Positions 30,476 through 41,990 of a stretch of 64,000 bases of DNA are shown here, piece by piece; position 1 is the first letter of the stretch; each line of letters starts with the position of its first letter. The notes under the pieces are model-generated. The model saw nothing but the letters and a program-made list of their open reading frames with translations. It did no database searches and was not told where the DNA came from. Origin of the DNA: Microglena sp. YARC (lineage: Eukaryota; Chlorophyta; Chlorophyceae; Chlamydomonadales; Chlamydomonadaceae); NCBI GenBank assembly GCA_022414725.1, contig CM039465.1, forward strand, positions 21,785,822 through 21,849,821, in the 5' to 3' direction. A program made the position numbers and the translations under genes.

Positions 30476-30664
30476 ATGCTAAGTCCTGCTACCTCCTCGT
30501 TCGCCCGACCGGTATCCTGCCATCAGCGGTTGCGTACGTCATCTCTCCTGCCCGCAGCCCGACACACCCTCGTTGCGAAAAACAGCACTGTGACCCACGC
30601 CTTTAAGGGTTTTGGAAAGAAGGATGCGAGCCCTTGCCCATGCGGCTCGGACAAACCTTTCGTG
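30476..30664 (+). CDS. YchJ-like gene exon 1
   Basis: 63 codons, phase 0 end, donor GTAAGT. It ends SPCPCGSDKPFV, so the first half of the zinc motif is encoded here. It is divergently oriented to CTR9 exon 1, 322 bp away. Confidence 0.85.
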
Positions 30665-31765
30665 GTAAGTGCAAGTTGTACATGTTGGTGGGTGGCTGTG
30701 ATGGGGTGGGTGCAAGGAGCAGGAGATGGGGGAAACGTGTCGGAATGATGGTGGTAATGTGTATGTATGTGTTTGTGCGTGGGTGGGTGGCCGAGTGGCC
30801 CCGGTGTTGGGGGGGGGGGGGGGGGATAGTCTACCTGCCCAACTTCCAGCACCTTGGTATCTTTGCATTTTGTTTGGTGTAGGTACCAGTGGGTGATGAT
30901 TGCATTCTCTAGCCGGGGCCCGCCCTAAAAAGCCTAAAAGAGCCTTATATCAATCACTCATAAGTAATGCTGAATGAATATCCATCATGCATCACTTATA
31001 CATGTTTCATATATGGGCCTGTATGGGGCCCGTAATTTTTAAGTGATGTTTCTGGATGCATGCCAAATTCGGGCTCGTATATAAAAAAATACCAGTTCAT
31101 TGATTAAGTATTTAATCATTAGCCCCTCCTAGTAATGTGAACTTATTTTGATTGCTCCAGTTTGGGCAAGTCAAATAAAAAAAGTTGCCGGTTTGGCTAC
31201 CCCTGGACTGTAATATACATGAATATATTATATATATTGATCTATTATAAGGTAGTTATTTATAGTAAGATACAAGTTAAGATAGGAAAAAATAATAGTA
31301 AATAACGTGCAATATAAATATGTACATGCCTGTACCCATCCATGGTTGTGTAAACTGTCGACAGGACTGCTGCAAGCCCTTGCAGAAGAATGTTAGAGTC
31401 CAGTTCACAGAGCTTTTTTTCGTTTCAAAAAGGGGGTCTTCTCGTAGCGATTAGAGATTTGGTGTCTTTCAAGGTTGGGCTCTTGGTAGCAATTTGGGTA
31501 GGTGGCCCGAAGGGCCTCCCTCCCGGGCCGGCAAGGGGCTATGGGGAGCGGGGCGGTGGGGCCTCAGGGTAGCGGAGGGTTTGGCCAAAACGGGTTCCCA
31601 AGTAGCGATCGCTACTGGTTGCAGGTAAAAGAATGTCTGCTAGTTCATCAAAAGTTTCTTAAAATTAGCCACCCATGGTGCCGTGAACTTGATCTTGATT
31701 GCTCCAGGTTGGGCAAGTAAAATAAAAAGAGTAGCCTGTTTGGCCACCCCTGGACTGTCATATAT

Positions 31766-31796
<31 letters not shown>

Positions 31797-33149
31797 TAAT
31801 GTTAACATGATACCCCTGTTTGGCTACCCTTGGATTGTAATATATATGATTATATGAATATAAAATATTAGTATTAGTATTAGTATTAGTATTAGTATTA
31901 GTATTAGTATTATTGTTATTGTGAAATATCAATAGAATAACATATAATACGAGTATATGCATGCCTGTATCATCCACGTTGTGTATAAATGCTGCTAACA
32001 GGAGCGCTGTGAGCCCTATATATGAATACATATATAAAAATATATATAATGTATAATGTATACATATATAGAATATAAACATGTACATGCCTGCATCCAT
32101 CCATGGTTGTGTATGCTGTCGACAGGAGTGCTGTGAGCCCTATATATGAATATGTAATGTAAAATAATAATATATAATCTAAATGTGTGCGTGCCTGTAC
32201 CCATCCATGGTTGTGTATGCTGTCGACAGGAGTGCTGTGAGCCCTATATATGAATATGTAATGTAAAATAATAATATATAATATAAATGTGTGCATGCCT
32301 GTACCCATCCATGGTTGTGTATGCTGTCGACAGGACTGCTGTGAGCCCTGTATATGAATATATAATGTAAAATAATAATATATAATATAAATGTGTGCAT
32401 GCCTGTACCCATCCATGGTTGTGTATGCTGTCGACAGGACTGCTGTGAGCCCTATATATGAATATGTAATGTAAAATAATAATATATAATCTAAATGTGT
32501 GCATGCCTGTACCCATCCATGGTTGTGTTTGCTGTCGACAGGAGTGCTGTGAGCCCTATATATGAATATGTAATGTAAAATAATAATATATAATCTAAAT
32601 GTGTGCATGCCTGTACCCATCCATGGTTGTGTATGCTGTCGACAGGAGTGCTGTGAGCCCTATATATGAATATGTAATGTCAAATAATAATAAAAATGCG
32701 CATGCCTGCATCCATCCATGGTTGTGTATACTGTCGACAGGAGTGCTGTGAGCCCTATATAATGATAAATAATAATATATAATATAAATATGTACATGCC
32801 TGCATCCACCCATGGTTGTAAGCTGTCGACAGAACTGCTGTGAGCCCTTGCCCAAGAATGTTGTGGGTCAGTTCATCAAGTGTTTCTTAAAGGCCCAGTG
32901 GGGCACCAGGAAAAAATGTAATAACCATCATCAGCAGCAGCAGCAGCAGCAGCATTATAATCATCATCATCATCACCATCAGCATCATCAGCATCACCAT
33001 CAGCATCACCATCATCACCATCAGCATCATCATAAATGCTGGCGACAGGATTGCTGTGAGCCCTTGCTGAAGAATGAGAAGCTGAAAGCTAAAAGTGCCG
33101 ACGATGTGCTGAAGGCTAGATTCACTGCGTACTGCAAAGGAAACTGGAA
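30476..33149 (+). CDS. UPF0225/YchJ-like SEC-C zinc-motif protein, plastid-targeted, 5' part
   Basis: Exons 30476-30664 and 33049-33149 join in phase 0. The first 45 or so residues (MLSPATSSFARPVSCHQRLR..) are rich in Ser, Ala and Arg with no acidic residue, as in chloroplast transit peptides. The mature part begins with CPCGS-x6-CC, split by the intron between KPFV and DCC, followed by ADDVLKARFTAYCKGNW. This matches the N-terminus of YchJ/UPF0225 proteins (CPCGS..CC...HLMRSRYCAFV). The family role is poorly defined; SEC-C is a small zinc-binding motif. The remaining exons were not found and may lie in the gap at 40991-41990 or be separated by repeats. The start was chosen as the ATG that opens the presequence without an upstream in-frame alternative of better quality. 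Confidence 0.8.
30800..31340. repeat. YchJ-like intron 1, proximal part
   Basis: A G run near 30810-30826, then AT-rich sequence with TTTGGGCAAGTCAAATAAAAA and CCCCTGGACTGTAATATA motifs that recur at 31690-31860. No gene was seen. Confidence 0.5.
31340..32900 (+). repeat. Tandem copies of YchJ-like exon 2 start plus acceptor (104-bp unit)
   Basis: GCTGTCGACAG|GAGTGCTGTGAGCCC recurs every 104 bp (CCATGG anchors at 32101, 32205, 32309, 32413, 32517 and 32621), then at 32716 and 32810. An earlier copy at 31355-31400 still encodes DCCKPLQKN. Each carries an acceptor-like GACAG and the first exon 2 codons before diverging into AT-rich sequence. (TTAGTA)n and (TA)n occur at 31760-31915. Confidence 0.9.
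32925..33035. repeat. CAG/CAT trinucleotide tract
   Basis: CAGCAGCAG followed by a mixed CATCATCAC/CATCAG run just upstream of the exon 2 acceptor of the YchJ-like gene. Confidence 0.85.
33049..33149 (+). CDS. YchJ-like gene exon 2
   Basis: 101 nt, DCCEPLLKNEKLKAKSADDV to RFTAYCKGNW plus two nt. Acceptor is GGCGACAG and donor GTAAGTG. It completes the CPCGS-x6-CC motif. It is the last of a series of copies of its own 5' end in the preceding intron. Confidence 0.82.
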
Positions 33150-33199
33150 GTAAGTGTATTGTAATGGATTTGTATTTGTATTTATTTATTTATTTATTT

Positions 33200-33460
33200 A
33201 CAATGGAAGCTGACTAAATGTATTTTGTATGTTAGCGTTTTTTATGTTTTTGTGTTTTTATGTTTAGATCCTCATGTTTGTATTTTTTATGTTTAGATCC
33301 TCATGTTTGTATTTTTTATGTTTAGATCTTCATGTTTGTATTTTTTATGTTCACATCCTCATGTTTGCATTTTTTATGTTTACATCCTCATGTTCGTACT
33401 TATTTTATGTTTACATCCTCATGTTTGTATTTTTTATGTTTAGATCCTCATGTTTGTAAG
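33200..33460. repeat. T-rich minisatellite of about 36 bp
   Basis: Six copies of TTTTTATGTTTAGATCCTCA plus TGTTTGTA. No gene was recognised. It follows exon 2 of the YchJ-like gene directly. Confidence 0.85.
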
Positions 33461-33479
33461 CCTCTGTTGACAGGCGGGT

Positions 33480-33678
33480 GAGCATGGGTGAGGGCACATC
33501 CAAGGTCACTGTTTCTTCGACACTACATGTAGCAGCTTCTAGGCAGCTCCCTTTCCCTGTTCTTGAGCCAAACCTGAAGCTAGCCAGTGCGTCTGAAAGC
33601 TGATACGACAAGCATTTCAATGCTGTTGCAAGCATTGGGTTTGACCCAGTGGCTGGTTATTGGAGCTGGCGGGAAGCT
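33480..33678. repeat. Dispersed repeat (GCTGGCGGGAAGCTGCCGTGA family)
   Basis: The segment GACCCAGTGGCTGGTTATTGGAGCTGGCGGGAAG recurs at about 21515-21562. The upstream part GTAGCAGCTTCTAGGCAGCTCCCT recurs near 2650-2760 and 28980-29030 (inverted). It could be a decayed SINE; no termini were defined. Confidence 0.5.
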
Positions 33679-33696
33679 GCCGTGACTAGCCCACAA

Positions 33697-33891
33697 CAGG
33701 GTACTACGTTTTGTCAAATTGGTTACGCTTAAAGCGCACAAACGTCAAATAGGTCAGCGCTTTGTAGTGCAAAAAACGCAAAAACTGCGCGCTGCGCCCA
33801 CAGGGCTTTGAAAAAAACTGTGCGAAAACGCGCAGAGGGGCTCAAAAGGCAGCGCGGCACCGCGCTGCCGCGCGCGCTTAGTAGTACCCTG
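33697..33891. mobile_element. hAT-type MITE, copy 3, with 18-bp flanking duplication
   Basis: Ends CAGGGTACTAC and GTAGTACCCTG. Perfect 18-bp direct repeats GCCGTGACTAGCCCACAA flank it at 33679-33696 and 33892-33909. The interior is GCGC-rich like the other copies and non-coding. Confidence 0.8.
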
Positions 33892-33959
33892 GCCGTGACT
33901 AGCCCACAAATGGAACAGTGCCCAAGGTTGTCCAGAGAGAATCGCCGAGTGACATGAGC

Positions 33960-34350
33960 AAGACTAGAGTGACAAGAGCAAGATAAGATAAGATAAGACA
34001 ACCAACCATATACCCTATATATATACCCTATATATATAAGATAAGATAAGATAAGATTAGACAACCAACCATATACCCTATATATTATCCCTATATATCT
34101 ATAAGATAAGATAAAGATAAGATAAGATTAGACAACCAACCATATACCCACCCCTGTTATAGCACCCCCACACACATCCCCACCCAACCATATGCCCAAC
34201 CCATAGCACCCCACCAACCCTATATAGCACCCACCCACCCAACCAACCATATGTCCATATACCCACCCACCGAACCATATACCCAACCATATAGCACCCA
34301 CCCCCCCACACATACACCCATACCCACCCTATGCACCAGAATAGTAGGAC
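33960..34350. repeat. AGATAAGATAAG and ACCCACCCAACCATAT low-complexity region
   Basis: (GATAA)n pentamers alternate with TATACCCTATATATAT, then CCCACCCAACCATATA repeats. No gene recognised. Confidence 0.8.
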
Positions 34351-34369
34351 ACTGGTACAGCCTGGTGCA

Positions 34370-35330
34370 CCACCCTCTTATCACCCTGTTCTTCACTTAT
34401 TGACGTGTAGGTAGAATATGGATGCATATTTATGTAATGTGCGCCCTCTTCTTCACATAATGATGTGTGGGTAGAACACAAATGCGTATATATAGGGAGC
34501 GGCAGGTAGCCCTAACCGCGGCCAAAAGTAGGACTAATAGTCCTAATAGCTGGCTTAGTCCTAATAGCTGGAAGCTAACTTAGCCAAATGTAGCCATTGA
34601 AAATCTTGCCATGAGAAAGGGTCGGTCGCGACAGGCTCCGGGTTACCTTGCTATATGAACGGAATCACGCTTAGCTAATGCGAAATTCGGATTCCTTGTG
34701 AAAAGCTATGCAAAATCGGTACCAAAAAGCAACATCGAGGACAATTTACCGACATTAATAACTTGAAACCAGCTATGCGAGCACGGCAGGTAGCGCTAGG
34801 TAGCGCGAGTAGCGCTAGGTAGCGCCACCCAGATACCCCCCCCCCCCCCCCCCTCTGCCGCTCCTGGGAGTATATATGATATGTGCGCCCTGTTCTTCAC
34901 ATACTGATGTGTGGGTGGAATACGGATGCATGTATATGATATGATATGTGCGCCCTGTTCTTCACATACTGATGTGTGGGTAGAACACGAATGCATGGAT
35001 ATGATATGATATGTGCGCCCTGTTCTTCACATACTGACGTGTGGGTAGAATACGAATGCATATATATGATCTGTGCCCCCTTCTTTTTAATACTGACATG
35101 GGGTAGAACAATATGCATGTAGTATGATATTTTGCGCAATGTTCTACATACTGACGTGTGAATGGAATACGGAATGCATTATACCCTGATCTATGACCCC
35201 ATGCTCTTCACACACTGACGTGTGGGTGAATACGGTGCATGTATATGATATGTGCGCCGTGTTTGCTTAACATACTGACGCCTGGTAGAATACGGGATGC
35301 ATGTATATGATATGTGAGGTTAACCTAAGA
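34370..35330. repeat. Minisatellite of about 65 bp (GCGCCCTGTTCTTCACATAC) with an insertion
   Basis: Eight or more units with CTTCACATACTGATGTGTGGGTAGAA and ATGCATATATATGATATGT. The copies right of 35080 become frequently mutated. The array is interrupted at 34495-34865 by a putative MITE. Confidence 0.85.
34495..34865. mobile_element. Putative MITE with GGAGCGGCAG inverted ends
   Basis: Starts GGGAGCGGCAGGTAG and ends CTGCCGCTCC, giving 10-bp perfect inverted termini, with TATATAT on both sides inside the array it splits. Sub-terminal GTAGCGCTAGGTAGCGC repeats occur near the right end. No ORF. The family is unknown. Confidence 0.5.
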
Positions 35331-35497
35331 TCAACTTGGGAACCATTCATGTGTGCGTTTGTCTGTCTTAGTCTATGTGTGATTGCACAAGTAGGGGCTG
35401 GTGTTCGCACATGTCACATGTGTGTGCATGTATATTTCTAGTGCAATTAAGAAGCCAGGGTTTACGACAGAGTTAGGGCCAGCGGTATTGCCGAGAA

Positions 35498-35681
35498 CAG
35501 GGTACTTACTAAGCACGAGCTAGCACGCGGTGCCGCACTGCCTTTTTGAGCCCCCTCTGCGCCGTTTCGGCACAGTTTTTTTCAACTTCCCTCTGGGTGC
35601 ATCGCTGCCAGTTTTTTGCTTTTTTGCCACAAATAAGCGCTGTGGGGAACCCCCATTTTTGGGGAAGAAAGTAGTACCCTG
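35498..35681. mobile_element. hAT-type MITE, copy 4 (diverged)
   Basis: 184 bp between CAGGGTACTTAC and GTAGTACCCTG, with the family's interior (GAGCCCCCTCTGCGCCGTTTC). No clear 8-bp flanking duplication; GCCGAGA and GCCGTGAGA flank it loosely. Confidence 0.65.
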
Positions 35682-35879
35682 AACGCCGTGAGACACGTTC
35701 TAGGAATCAACTTAGACAAAAGGGTACCTCTGGGGCCTCCTTTTTCCCGCTTCGAGGGGGGGGGGGGGGGGGCTCCGCCAAAAAATAATCTACGCATATT
35801 GGATGTTGCCCTTGCGTACTAATTTCGCGGTGTTGCGGTTGCGGTTGCGTTGCGTGAAAAAAACTGTCGCTCTTTACCG

Positions 35880-38800
35880 CCATCTGAACCCTTTCCCACC
35901 ATCACGGTACGTCTGTAACAATTACCCAAGTTCTACTCCACTATCAAGGCCAGTTGTTATACCTTTCCCGTATTCTTTTCTACCCCACCATTACAGCAAA
36001 TTGCTATAAAATTCCCGATCCCCTCTTTCTACCCCAATCAGCCAATCATCCAAGCAAATTCTTACGCCGAACCCAAATTCCCTCTTTGTACCACAATATA
36101 CCATCATCCAAGCAATTTTGTTACGCGAGACGCCCATATTCCCTTCCACCACAGTTCTGCCATCATCCAAGCAAACTTGTTGTGCCAAACCCATATTCCC
36201 TCTTTCTTACCCTCAATCAGCCATTCATCCAAGCAACTTGTTACGCCAACCCATATTCCCTCTTTCTACCCTCAATCAGCCATCATCCAAGCAACTTGTT
36301 GTGCCAACCCATATTCCCTCTTTCTACCCTCAATCAGCCATCATCAAAGCAACTTGTGTGCCACCTATATTCCCTCTTTCTTACCGCTCAATCAGCCATC
36401 ATCCAAGCAACTTGTTGTTGTCCAACCCATATCCCTCTTTCTACTCTCAATCAGCCATCATCAAGCAACTTGTTGTGCCAACCCATATTCCCTCTTTCTA
36501 CCCTCAATCAGCCATCATCCAAGCAACTTGTTATGCCAACCCATATTCCCTCTTTTTACCCTCAATCAGCCATCATCCAAGCAACTTGTTGTGCCAAACC
36601 CGTATTCCCTCTTTTACCCTCAATCAGCCATCATCCAAGCAACCCTTGTTGGCCCCAACCCATATTCCCTCTTTCTACCCTCAATTCAGCCATCATCCAA
36701 GCAACTTGTTGGTGGCCAACCCATATTCCCTTCTTTCTAACCCTCAATCAAGCCATCATCCAAAGCAACTTGTTGTGCCAACCCCATATTCCCTCTTTCT
36801 TACCCTCAATCACCATCATCCAAAGCATACATGTTGTGCCAACCTATATTCCCTCTTTTCTACCCTCAATTCAGCCATCACCAAGCAACTTTGTTGTGCC
36901 AACCCATATTTCCCTCTTTCTACCTCCAATCAGCCACTCATCCCAAGCAACTTGGTGCCAAAAAAACCCCCCATTCATTTTTTTTCCCTCTTTCTTACCC
37001 TCAATCAAAGCCACATCAAAGCAACTTGTTGTTGCCAACCATGTTCCCTCTTTTACCCTCAATCTAGCCATCATCCAAGCCAACTCGTTGTTGCCAACCC
37101 ATATTTCCTCTTTCTACCCTCAATCAGCCATCAATCCAAGCATACTTGTTGTGCCAACCCTTTCCCTCTTTCTACCCTCAATCAAGCGCATTCATCCAAG
37201 CCACTTTGTTGTTGCCAACCCATATTCCCTCTTTCTACCCTCAATCATGCCATCATCCAACAACTTCCCCCTGTTGTGCCAGCATATTTCCCTCTTTCTA
37301 CCCTCAATCCCAGCCATGCATCAAAGCCGCTTGTTACGCCACCCAATTCATTCACCTCTTTCTACCCACAATAAATACCATCAATCCCAAGCAACTTAGT
37401 TACGCTCAACTATATTCCCTCCTTTTCCACCCACAAGCTCTGCCTTCATCCAAGGCCAACTTAGTTTTGTGCCAACCCCATAATTCCCTTCTTTCACCCT
37501 CAATGCAGCCATCATCCCAAGCAACTTGTATATGTGCCAACCCATATCCCCTTTTTTACCTCAATCAGCCATCATTCAAAAGCAACTTGTTAAACGCCAA
37601 CCCATACTTCCCTCTTTTGTTACCCACATATATTACCATCTCCAAGCAATTTGTTACGCCACCCATATTCCCTCTTTCCACCCACAGTCTGCCATCATCC
37701 AAGGCAACTTGTTTGCTTGCCAACCCATATTCCTCTTTCTACCCTATCAAATCAGCCTCATCCAAAGCAACTTGTACGCAACCCATATTTCCTCTTTGTA
37801 CCCACAATATACCAATCATTCCAAGCAATTTGTTACGCCAACCCATATTCCCTTCTTTCCACCCACCAGTCTGCCATCATCCCAAAGCAACTTGTTTGTG
37901 GCCCAACCCAGTATTCTCCTCTCTCTCCCTAATCTAGCCATCATCAAAGCAACTTGTTACGCCAACCCATTTCCCTCTTTTCTACCCTCACATCTATGCC
38001 ATCATCCACAACTGTTGTGTCCAACCCCATATTCACCTCTTTCTACCCTCACAATCCCAGCCATTCATCCCAAGCAAACTTCGTTTGTGCCAACCCATAT
38101 TCCCTCTTTCCACCCACTAGGTTCTGCCTTCATCCAAGCAACTTGTTGTGCCGAACCCAGTATTCCCTCCTTTTTACCCTCAATCAGCCATTCATCCAAG
38201 CAACTTGTGTGCCAACCCTATTCCGCTCTTTCCACCCACAGTCTGCCTTCATCCAAGCAAACTTGTGTGCCAACCCATATTTCCCTCTTTCTACCCTCAA
38301 TCAAGCCACATCCAAGGCAACTTGTTTGCTGCCAACCCAATTCCCTCTTTTTACCCTCAATCAGCCATCATCAAAAAGCAACTTGTTACGCTAAAAACCC
38401 ATATTCCCTCTTTTCTACCCTCCCCAATCAGCCGATCGATCCAAGCAAACTTGTTACGCTAACCCATATTCCCTCTTTTTACCCTCAATCAGCCATCATC
38501 AAAGCAACTTGTTACGCCAACCCATATTCCCTCTTTGTACCCACAATATACCATCATCCAAGCAATTTGTTACGCCAACCCATATTCCCTCTTTCCACCC
38601 ACAGTCTGCATCATCCAAGCAACTTGTTGTGCCAACCCATATTCTCTCTTCTACCCCTCAATCAGCCATCATCAAGCAACTTGTTACGCCAACCCCATAT
38701 TTCCCTCTTATGTACCCACAATATACCATCATCCAAGCCCCAATTTTTGTTACGCCAACCCATATTCCCCTCTTTCCACCACTCAGTCTGCCATCAATCC

Positions 38801-40990
38801 AAGCAACTTTTTTTTGTGGCCCCCCAAAAAAAAAAACCCATATTCTCTCTTTCTACCCTCAATCAGCCATCATCAAAGCAACTTGTTACGCCAACCCATA
38901 TTCCCTCTTTCTACCCTCATCAGCCATCATCCAAGCAACTTGTTGTGCCAACCCATATTCCCTCTTTCTACCCTCAATCAGCCATCATCCAAGCAACTTG
39001 TTGTTTTTTATGCCACCCATACTTCCCTTCTTTCCACCCCAACAGTTCTGCTCTTCATCCAAGCAACTTGTTGTTGCCAAACCAATATTCCCTCTTTTTA
39101 CCCTCAATCAGCCATCATCCAAGCAACTTGTTGTGCCAACCCATATTCCCTCTTTCACCACAGTCTTTGCCTTCATCCAAGCAAACTCTGTTGTGCCAAA
39201 CCCATATTCCCTCTTTCTACCCCTCAATCAGCCATCATTCCGAAGCAACTTGTTGTGCCAACCCAGGTATTCCCTCTTTTTACCCTCAATCCAGCCATCA
39301 TCAAAGCAAACTTGTTACCGCTAACCCATATTCCCCTTTCACCCTCAATCAAGCCATCATCCAAGCAACTTGTTACCCAACCCATATTCCCTCTTCTACC
39401 CTCAATCAGCCATCACCAAGGCAATTGTTTGTGCCAAACATGATTCCCCTCTTTCTACCCCAATCAGCCATCATTCCAAGCAACTTGTTACGCCAACCCA
39501 TATTCCTCTTTCTACTCTCAATCCAGCCATCATCAAAGAACTGTTGTGCCAACCCATATTCCTCTTTCTACTCTCAATCAGCCATCATCAAAGCAACTGT
39601 TGTGCCAACCCATATTCCAATTTCTACCCTTCAATTCAGCCATCATCCAAGCAAACTTGTTACGCCAACCCATATTCCTCTTTGTACCCACAATATACCA
39701 CATCCAAGCAACTTGTTACGCCAACCCATATTTCCCTCTTTCCACCCACAGTCTGCCATTAATCCAAGCAAACTGGTTGCTTTATGGCCAACCCATAATT
39801 CTCTCTTTCACCTTCAATCAGCCATCATCCAAGCAATAAACTTTGTTACGCCAAAACCCAATTCGGCCTCTTTCTAACCCTCAAATCAGCCATCATCCAA
39901 GCAAAAACTTGTTGTGCCAAGCCATATCCCCTTTTTACCCTCAATCAGCCATCATCAAAGCAAAACTTGTTTTACCCAACCCGAATATTCCCTCTTTTTC
40001 TATCCCTCAATCAGCCATCATCCAAAGCCAACTTGATTGTGCCAAACCCATATTCCCTCTTTTACCCTCCAATCAGCCATCATCAAAGCAACTTGTTACG
40101 CCAACCCATATCCCTCTTTTCTACTCTCAATCAGCCATCATCAAAGCAAAACTTGTTGTGCCAACCCATATTCCTCTTTCTACTCTAAACAATCAAGCCA
40201 TCATCAAAGCCAACTTTGTTGTGCCACCCATATTCCCTCTTTCTACCCTCAATCAGCCATTCATCCAAAGCAACTGTTACGCCAACCATTTATTCCCCTT
40301 AATATACCCACAATATACCATCATCAAGCCAACTTGTTACGCCAAACACATTATTCCCCTTTCCACCCACAGTCTGCCACATCCAAGCAACTTTTCTGTG
40401 CCAAACCCACTATTCCCTCTTTCTACCCTCAATCAGCCATCATCCAAGCAACTTTGTTGATTGCAACCATATTCCCTCTTTTTACCCCTCAATCTGCCAT
40501 CATTAAGCAACTGTTACGCCAACCGGCATATTCCCTCTTTTCTACCCTCAATCAGCCAATCATCAAAGCAACTTTGTTACTGCCAACCCATATTCCCTCT
40601 TTCACCCTCAATCAGCCATCATCCAAAAGCAAAACTTGTTGTAGCCATAACCATATTCCCTCTTTCTACGCCTCAATCAGCCATTCATCAAACGCAAACT
40701 TGTTACGCCAACCCATATTCCCTCTTCTACCCTCAATCAGCACATCATCAAAGTAACTTGTTGTGCCAACCCATATTCCCTCTATTCTACCCTCAAAATC
40801 AGCCATATCAAAGCAACTTGTTACGCCATACCCATATTCCGCTCATTTCTACCTCAATCAGCCATCATCCAAAGAACTTGTTGTGCCCAACCCTATTCCC
40901 TCATTTCTACCCTCAATCAGCCATCATCCAAGCAACTGTGTTGTTGCCAACCCATATTCCCTCTTTCTACCCTCAATCAGCCATCATCCA
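35880..40990. repeat. 58-bp satellite array, truncated by the assembly gap
   Basis: Roughly 85-90 units with consensus parts CATCATCCAAGCAACTTG, TTGTGCCAACCCATATTCCC and TCTTTCTACCCTCAATCAGC. Two other unit types read GTACCCACAATATACC and CCACCCACAGTCTGCC and often occur in that order, so a higher-order structure exists. Single-base insertions and deletions are abundant, as in poorly polished long-read sequence. The repeat has no stop codon in any forward frame. Confidence 0.95.
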
Positions 40991-41990
40991 NNNNNNNNNN
41001 NNNNNNNNNNNNNNNNNNNNNNNNNNNNNNNNNNNNNNNNNNNNNNNNNNNNNNNNNNNNNNNNNNNNNNNNNNNNNNNNNNNNNNNNNNNNNNNNNNNN
41101 NNNNNNNNNNNNNNNNNNNNNNNNNNNNNNNNNNNNNNNNNNNNNNNNNNNNNNNNNNNNNNNNNNNNNNNNNNNNNNNNNNNNNNNNNNNNNNNNNNNN
41201 NNNNNNNNNNNNNNNNNNNNNNNNNNNNNNNNNNNNNNNNNNNNNNNNNNNNNNNNNNNNNNNNNNNNNNNNNNNNNNNNNNNNNNNNNNNNNNNNNNNN
41301 NNNNNNNNNNNNNNNNNNNNNNNNNNNNNNNNNNNNNNNNNNNNNNNNNNNNNNNNNNNNNNNNNNNNNNNNNNNNNNNNNNNNNNNNNNNNNNNNNNNN
41401 NNNNNNNNNNNNNNNNNNNNNNNNNNNNNNNNNNNNNNNNNNNNNNNNNNNNNNNNNNNNNNNNNNNNNNNNNNNNNNNNNNNNNNNNNNNNNNNNNNNN
41501 NNNNNNNNNNNNNNNNNNNNNNNNNNNNNNNNNNNNNNNNNNNNNNNNNNNNNNNNNNNNNNNNNNNNNNNNNNNNNNNNNNNNNNNNNNNNNNNNNNNN
41601 NNNNNNNNNNNNNNNNNNNNNNNNNNNNNNNNNNNNNNNNNNNNNNNNNNNNNNNNNNNNNNNNNNNNNNNNNNNNNNNNNNNNNNNNNNNNNNNNNNNN
41701 NNNNNNNNNNNNNNNNNNNNNNNNNNNNNNNNNNNNNNNNNNNNNNNNNNNNNNNNNNNNNNNNNNNNNNNNNNNNNNNNNNNNNNNNNNNNNNNNNNNN
41801 NNNNNNNNNNNNNNNNNNNNNNNNNNNNNNNNNNNNNNNNNNNNNNNNNNNNNNNNNNNNNNNNNNNNNNNNNNNNNNNNNNNNNNNNNNNNNNNNNNNN
41901 NNNNNNNNNNNNNNNNNNNNNNNNNNNNNNNNNNNNNNNNNNNNNNNNNNNNNNNNNNNNNNNNNNNNNNNNNNNNNNNNNNNNNNNNNN
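40991..41990. other. Assembly gap (1,000 N)
   Basis: Exactly 1,000 N, a conventional placeholder for a gap of unknown size. It ends the satellite array; the sequence on the right side is not satellite. Confidence 1.

Noticed and set aside
31355..31440. Alternative exon 2 of the YchJ-like gene (DCCKPLQKN)
   Set aside because: The frame runs into a stop without a donor and lacks the conserved RFTAYCKG part that exon 33049-33149 has.
35954..40990. Long open reading frames (up to 783 codons) on the plus strand
   Set aside because: They are read-through of a 58-bp satellite that happens to lack stops; the same residues recur in rotating frames and indels do not terminate them. No family resemblance.
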